Shown here: one piece after another, positions 1 to 4,400 of the stretch
How the letters are laid out: every line of letters starts with the position of its first letter
Position numbering within the stretch: position 1 is the first letter of the stretch
Assembly (NCBI GenBank): GCA_049889695.1
Contig: JBMHCX010000010.1
Span: forward strand, 1-5,376
Reading direction: 5' to 3'
DNA from: WTJH01 sp049889695
GTDB lineage: Bacteria; Bacteroidota; Bacteroidia; Flavobacteriales; Flavobacteriaceae
DNA length: 5,376 bases
The notes under the pieces: generated by a model
What the model saw: the letters and a program-made list of their open reading frames with translations, nothing else
What the model was told of the DNA's origin: nothing
The model's database searches: none
Translations under genes and position numbers: made by a program

Positions 1-86
1 CTAAGTTTGATTGGATGTTTACCATTGGCATTAACTGATCTCTTGTCAAGCTTGATGCTTACTACAAAATTTAATGATTTACTCAT
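1..86 (-). CDS. Tyrosine-type site-specific integrase, N-terminal fragment (runs off left edge)
   Basis: Only the first 28 codons are in the window; the stop lies beyond the left edge. The reading from the ATG at 86-84 begins MSKSLNFVVSIKLDKR and continues with a segment ending NGKHPIKL. This pattern, a beta strand, a 'LDKR' turn, then 'GKHPIKLR', resembles the N-terminal arm-DNA-binding domain of Bacteroidota phage/conjugative-element tyrosine recombinases. The core-binding and catalytic domains (R-H-R-Y residues) are not visible, so activity cannot be judged. The context supports the call strongly: the gene starts about 160 bp from a displaced tRNA 3' half that fits an attachment site, and it reads away from it into the presumed element. 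A TATAAT-like box lies on the minus strand at 108-103, 16 bp before the ATG. The family assignment rests on a short stretch plus context. Confidence 0.72.
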   Translation of the reverse strand, partial: MSKSLNFVVSIKLDKRSVNANGKHPIKL

Positions 87-149
87 TTTTACTAAAGTTT
101 AAATTATACATTTTACTTGCACACTATTTGCACACAACTAATGAGTAAA
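78..149. repeat. 10-bp inverted repeat flanking the integrase start
   Basis: TTTACTCATT at 78-87 is the exact reverse complement of AATGAGTAAA at 140-149. The left copy covers the integrase start codon (86-84), and the right copy lies 52 bp upstream of it. It could be an operator or recombinase-binding pair, but in such AT-rich DNA a 10-bp match may also be chance. Confidence 0.35.
117..135. repeat. Direct repeat TTGCACAC x2 with 11-bp period, upstream of integrase
   Basis: TTGCACAC occurs at 117-124 and again at 128-135, separated by TAT. The 11-bp period puts both copies on nearly the same face of the helix, as expected for two protomers binding side by side. The pair lies between the integrase start and the tRNA-derived attachment site. 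It is a candidate arm-type integrase site, or an operator for the integrase promoter. The function is inferred from position only. Confidence 0.5.
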
Positions 150-210
150 ACTATAAGAGAGTAGTACAGATTGAAAGAGATTGAGTCTCTAATTACTTGT
201 AAAACAAACT

Positions 211-241
211 ATTAGTAAATTTTGTAAAGGATTAGTAAATT
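211..241. repeat. Direct repeat ATTAGTAAATT x2 with 20-bp period, next to the attachment site
   Basis: ATTAGTAAATT is present at 211-221 and 231-241, exactly 20 bp apart (about two helical turns), ending 6 bp before the tRNA fragment. Related TTAGTAAA-like words occur on the minus strand near 89-96 and, more loosely, at 140-149. Several copies between an integrase and its core site resemble arm-type binding sites of tyrosine recombinases. The repeat is seen directly; the role is inferred. Confidence 0.5.
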
Positions 242-246
242 ATTCT

Positions 247-296
247 TTTGACTGGCAGTCAAGAGGTCGGCGGTTCGAGTCCGCTCTTCTCCACCA
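247..296 (+). pseudogene. 3' half of tRNA-Ala(GGC), displaced by element integration
   Basis: From the anticodon arm to the CCA end the sequence folds as a tRNA. The anticodon stem is 247-251/259-263 and the 7-base loop 252-258 has U33 and anticodon GGC at 254-256. A 5-base variable loop (264-268) follows, then the T arm 269-273/281-285 with loop TTCGAGT, the acceptor 3' strand 286-292, discriminator A293 and encoded CCA 294-296. U at position 70 (290) and A73 agree with alanine identity, which relies on the G3:U70 pair. No D arm or matching 5' acceptor strand exists upstream: 200-246 is unrelated AT-rich DNA. It is therefore not a functional tRNA gene. It is best read as the target duplicate left at the distal side when an element inserted into tRNA-Ala. 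The complete gene should lie at the element's other end, outside the window. Confidence 0.8.
248..262. other. Putative recombination core of the attachment site (anticodon stem-loop)
   Basis: TTGACTGGCAGTCAA is a 5-bp inverted repeat around a 5-base centre and forms the anticodon arm of the tRNA fragment. Tyrosine integrases that use tRNA genes often cross over in the symmetrical anticodon or T arm. Here tRNA similarity begins at about 247, precisely at this arm, which places the crossover here. The exact extent of the duplicated att sequence cannot be fixed without the partner site. Confidence 0.55.
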
Positions 297-302
297 TACC
301 AC

Positions 303-332
303 AAGGGACTTCCAAAAGGTTGTCCCTTTTTT
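303..332 (+). terminator. Intrinsic terminator of the tRNA-Ala transcription unit
   Basis: A 7-bp stem pairs AAGGGAC (303-309) with GTCCCTT (322-328). The loop contains a further CC/GG pairing, and a run of T (327-332) follows. It lies 6 bp downstream of the CCA end, as expected for the native terminator of the original tRNA gene. It stayed on the chromosomal side when the 5' half was displaced, and it should still stop transcription leaving the element to the right. The minus strand lacks a T run, so it acts in one direction. Confidence 0.7.
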
Positions 333-480
333 AGTATCCTCTCCTCCACAGTTAAACCAACTCACTCCTAAACATGCCATCAACGGAGCATGAGGTTTGA
401 TTTGATAAATACATAGGTCAATTCTTATGCACAAAGAGAAACAAAGATCTATGGAGTATTTGGGTAGATATTTCCTCTGT

Positions 481-873
481 TTACCTAGGGGCTCTTTTTT
501 TGCGTAGGTAGTAAATGAATTCACTTCTTTTTTTGGAAAAGCTTTGTACAACGGTATATGTCATTACATGTGTCACTTGAACCAAATCTCCATTTCTTTC
601 TTTATTTGGGGAAAACTTAAACCGTTGTTTTAATTCTATCGTTTCCTTATAGCACAGTAATTCCCCGACATCACCCCTCTTAAAAGACATTTTTTGGATG
701 GACATCTCTCGTTCATTAATTTCCATAGAAATACTTTTATTGTCGACATCAATGTAGATTTCCCCCTTTACGGGTTTCATCTTTCCTTCGTATAGAGCAC
801 CGACAATAGCAAAGTGCTGGCCGTAAAAAATCAGACTAGAGAGCGATAAAAAAACAGTGAAAAAGTATTTCAT
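481..873 (-). CDS. Small exported protein of unknown function (130 aa)
   Basis: I do not recognise a family. The protein begins MKYFFTVFLSLSSLIFYGQ, a short, clear Sec signal peptide with likely cleavage after Gly18 (FYG|Q), typical of flavobacterial exported proteins. There is no lipobox. The mature part is about 112 residues, with alternating hydrophobic and charged stretches that suggest beta structure (for example KGEIYIDVDNKSISMEI at roughly 36-52) and one cysteine at about residue 75. The C-terminus is strongly basic (RKKRAPR). The ATG at 873-871 is chosen because the signal peptide starts exactly there. The gene stands alone, about 180 bp right of the tRNA attachment site and facing it, with no neighbour on the same strand close enough to suggest an operon. 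No terminator is evident after its stop. The signal peptide makes a real gene likely; the function is unknown. Confidence 0.7.
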   Translation of the reverse strand: MKYFFTVFLSLSSLIFYGQHFAIVGALYEGKMKPVKGEIYIDVDNKSISMEINEREMSIQKMSFKRGDVGELLCYKETIELKQRFKFSPNKERNGDLVQVTHVMTYTVVQSFSKKRSEFIYYLRKKRAPR

Positions 874-887
874 AGAGCCACTAAAAA

Positions 888-918
888 TAAAGATATCTGT
901 TTACAAAATGAAGGTAAA
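888..918 (-). promoter_or_regulatory. Possible Bacteroidota-type promoter for the 130-aa gene
   Basis: On the minus strand, TATCTTTA (895-888) matches seven of eight positions of the Bacteroidota -7 element TANNTTTG. A TTTA at 918-915 sits where the -33 TTTG is expected, with a 19-bp spacer. It would give a leader of only about 8-10 bases before the ATG at 873. The match is imperfect in AT-rich DNA, so this is tentative. Confidence 0.25.
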
Positions 919-1016
919 AGTTATGCTAAGATTTAAGCCGACTAATTTCAAAGGGATCAAAAATTTTTCATGTAGTCTTGTAAGTCAACAAACATTGAAC
1001 GGACGGAATTAAGACT

Positions 1017-1235
1017 TTAAGAACCAATAATTAAAGTATTAATAAATAACAAACATGCCTTTTCTTCTTTACAAATAAGTATTTTTGAATGTAGTTCCAT
1101 TCCCTTTGAGACGGAAATATTTCGCAATATCTCGTAATTCATGTAACTTGCAGAATGGGAGTGTATTTCAATTGTATTATCATAAACCAAATCATTAATC
1201 AGATCCCTAATTTGAAGTGTCCCTAAAACACCCAT
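1017..1235 (-). CDS. Doubtful small ORF (72 aa), hypothetical protein
   Basis: An ATG at 1235-1233 opens 72 codons, beginning MGVLGTLQIRDLINDL and ending LLFINTLIIGS. An in-frame stop a few codons upstream rules out a longer N-terminus. I recognise no family, and there is no signal peptide or transmembrane helix. In its favour are a mixed, globular-looking composition with amphipathic stretches, and a start 76 bp from the start of the large gene on the other strand, as in a divergent pair. Against it are short length, no clear ribosome-binding site and AT-rich surroundings where such ORFs arise by chance. It could also be the remnant of a longer gene. The flanking stretch 874-1016 shows no gene. 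Confidence 0.3.
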   Translation of the reverse strand: MGVLGTLQIRDLINDLVYDNTIEIHSHSASYMNYEILRNISVSKGMELHSKILICKEEKACLLFINTLIIGS

Positions 1236-1243
1236 TGAAAACG

Positions 1244-1259
1244 CAGGGTTTTACAGGGT
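1244..1259. repeat. CAGGGT direct repeat in the divergent gap before the large gene
   Basis: CAGGGT occurs at 1244-1249 and 1254-1259, a 10-bp period or one helical turn. The first copy overlaps a small AAAAC/GTTTT hairpin (1238-1242/1248-1252). It lies 53-68 bp upstream of the adhesin ATG, where a regulator could act. A TTGATTTG at 1279-1286 resembles the -7 element TANNTTTG, but no good -33 element stands at the right distance. Any regulatory role is inferred. Confidence 0.3.
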
Positions 1260-1311
1260 ATTGCTTTAAAAAGCTTACTTGATTTGAGTTTAAGAAGGGG
1301 CATTTCATCCA

Positions 1312-1416
1312 ATGAATGATAGGATTAAAGATTTAAGGCTGTTGATCAGGGATAAAACTTTATCTAAACTGAGATACGCTTTTTTTTGTTTAATTTCACT
1401 TACGACCCTATATGCC
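1312..1416 (+). other. Signal peptide of the large adhesin (residues 1-35)
   Basis: A basic n-region of about 20 residues (several Arg/Lys) is followed by the hydrophobic core YAFFCLISLTTLYA and likely cleavage after Ala35 (LYA|QD). The cysteine at residue 26 is inside the core and lacks a lipobox, so this is a Sec/SPase I signal rather than a lipoprotein one. The n-region is longer than usual, which leaves the exact start open. Confidence 0.8.
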
Positions 1417-4400
1417 CAAGATACCACAGGACCTGTTCTATCCTCCTTTACACAATCTTCAACACTCGATATAACCACAGGTGCGGTAACGGTAACTTTT
1501 TACATAACGGCAAGCGATTCATCTACTATCTCGAGTGTTAGTACGGCCCCTTTTTTATACAGTAATGTAGGCAGTCCAACAATTGCTACGGGATATAATA
1601 TTTTTTCAAATTGGAGTGTAGATTCTACCGCACATACCAACTGGTCTCCAACCAGCGATTCAAGCCTCAAGGGATGGTATGATGCATCGATCACCAGTAA
1701 TATTAGCACAAACTCAAACGGAGAGGTGACCAGTTTTAGTAGTAGAGGCTATGGTCCAAACATGTCAAAAACATCTAGTAGAGGATATGCTTTTAGTGGG
1801 TCTTTATCAGGAGTTTCCAATCTCAAATCTGGGGCGTCAACTCAGATCAACGGTCTTAATACTATTTATTTTCAGGGACCCAACAACACCTCCACTTTAC
1901 AGACCAGTTCATATAATTGGGGAGTCTCTGACGGAAATTATATGATCCTTGGAACAGCACATATCGACGGTTTATCCCATCAGAGAGCAAGTTTATGGAG
2001 TCTAAGGGATACGGATAGCAATCAGGAGGATGTTCAGTTAAGAGCTGATAATTCCTCTAATTCTGTGACTTATCCAGGAGCTTTTTATGGAGCTTTTGAG
2101 TTTACTTCTGTGAATACGACTAATTTCTCGAACGACTTTTCGTCTACTTCTTTTGTAGATAAAAATGTAATTCATAGTAGCATATTTAATGCGACAACTA
2201 ATTCGTATTCCAATCATCTTTACGCTTCTAATCAGCAAGCAGAAACGAATGCTAATGGAACATATACGGGGGAATTAGACAACAAACAAGAGTTATACCT
2301 GATGTCTAATCGCGAGGGGCAACGAGTCTTAACCGGAAATTTTGGTGAGCTGTTGATCTATAACAGCACCTCCGAAACCCTTCGCCAAAAAGTAGAGGGG
2401 TATTTGGCCCATAAATGGGGGATGGAAGCCAATTTAAAATCGGACCACCCCTATAAATCAGAGGAGCCTAAGATAAATTACGTCTATACATACGCCGCTG
2501 AACTTCTTCTCGATCCTGATAAAGTTCCTGATGGGACTTATAAAATTAATCTTAATACAGCAGCTTTTGTCGATTCAAATTCAAATAGTGCACCTACTCC
2601 GACGGGCTATAACAACTTCACCTTAACGGTTGTCAACAATCCGGCCCCGACAGTGACGCTTTCAAGTACAGATAGCGATGCGATTGTTTCACCTGGAAGT
2701 GTTGTTACCATTACGGCGACTTTTTCTGAAAGTATGAGTGCTACACCGACGATTTCTTTGTCTGGAATTGTTTCTAATCAGCCGATGACTGGAACAACTT
2801 CAGCCGCTATTTGGAAGTACCGTTGGACTGTTGCTGAGGGGGCTACCACAACAGTTACGGTTTCAGGAGCAGACCTAGGTGGAAAAGCATACAGCGGTAC
2901 AGATAGTCTCACCTTTACCATTAAATATCTTCCACAGACCCCTACACTAACCACGGAGGCTTCTCTTGGGAAAGATGTAAATCTCGATGGCGACACTTCA
3001 GATCCTGTATATCTGATTACAAATCTTGCTGAATTACTTTGGATATCTGAACAGAGTGAAAACTCAAGCTCCTGGGCAGACGGGAAGGTGTTTCTACAAA
3101 CACAAGATATTGATGCTTCACCCACAAGGTATTGGGACGACGACGATCAGAATGATTTTAGCGCAGCTGGGAATAACGAAGGCTGGCTGCCGATTGGGTT
3201 TAATGGAACCTTTGATGGTTTTTACAACGGAGATTACAATAAAATCATTGGCCTTACCATCAATAGGACTTCTAACGATCCCCTAGGATTTATTGCTCAG
3301 ATTTATGGCCAAAGCGTAGACGACCAAGCAGGAGTTGTTCGCCTTGGAATTATTGATGGGAAATATACCATTAAAAAAGGCAGTGGTTCTGGATATGAAA
3401 GAATTGGAGGAGTTATTGGTCGTGCCTATACCATATTTGGAACGGCGAAGTTAACAGATATGTTTTTTGAAGGGGAAATCAAGGATATTTCTACTTCTGG
3501 AGGATATCAAATAGGAGGGCTTATTGGTGAGTTTGTTCCTTTCGATCCTTCAGGAGCCGTTGAAAACTCGTATTCAAATGTGCAGGCGACAGGCTACAGA
3601 GGAGGAGGCTTGATTGGAAGGTTTTCCAGTGGTGCCATCAAAAATGTATATGCTCGAGGATCCTTTACAAAAGGAAATGGTGGGGAATATGCATTTGGCG
3701 GTATTGCTGAATCTACCACCCCAAACATCGATGATATCTCCATTAAATACGCCTATTCTTCTGTTGACTTTATCAATATTTCAACAAATAAAATAGGAGC
3801 TATTGCTGAAGAATCAGATGAAGAATATGATGGGACTGGACCCGAAAAGGGGTACTTTAATAACATTTATTTCAACAGTGATTTTGGATTCGATGCCTTC
3901 CATGTCAAAGACTTAACAGACAATACTTACACCAGCCTTGAAAGTGTAACGACCACCTTTTTAAAATCAGATCAGGTTATTGCTCCTACAGGCCTTTTGT
4001 CATCATCCATTTGGGGGCAAAACGACAACATTAACGACGGCTTTCCTTACTTAAAAGGCTGGAAGGATTTTGGGCTTTCTAAAAATGGGATATCAACGAC
4101 GGCAAGTGCTGGAGATATTATAGGGTCATTTATATTCAATGATGCAGGCTCTGGCGCTACGATAACTTATCAGTTAACGACTGGCGACTTCGACAATCAG
4201 TATTTTACTATTGACACTTCAACCATAACGCCTCGCTTGAAAATTACTTCAGCCGGTGCAGCCTTACTCTCATCTACCACCTCGTTTACGATTTTAGTTC
4301 AAGGGACTACGAATGAAACTCCCGCTGATGTTTTACTGAGAAAGTTTGTTCTACCGGTGAAAGATATGACTGCGCCCACAGTAATTCTAACATCTACGGA

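Noticed and set aside
141..164. Possible tiny plus-strand peptide starting ATGAGTAAA
   Set aside because: It stops after seven codons (TAG at 162-164). It matches the integrase start only because it is one arm of the 10-bp inverted repeat.
247..296. Complete functional tRNA gene
   Set aside because: There is no 5' acceptor strand or D arm upstream; only the anticodon arm to CCA is present.
240..551. 103-codon minus-strand ORF ending in ...RRADSNRRPLDCQSKE
   Set aside because: The RADSNRRPLD stretch is the antisense reading of the tRNA 3' half (T arm and anticodon arm), a well-known false protein in databases. The rest overlaps the tRNA terminator and the end of the 130-aa gene.
2778..3125. 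115-codon minus-strand ORF
   Set aside because: It lies wholly inside the large plus-strand frame, which has a signal peptide and recognisable domains. The antisense frame shows no motif.
1500..3796. Other short ORFs inside the large gene (1500-1709 -, 1751-1945 +, 2038-2238 -, 3026-3286 +, 3614-3796 +)
   Set aside because: They are out-of-frame shadows of the continuous 1355-codon frame, with no start signal or domain evidence.
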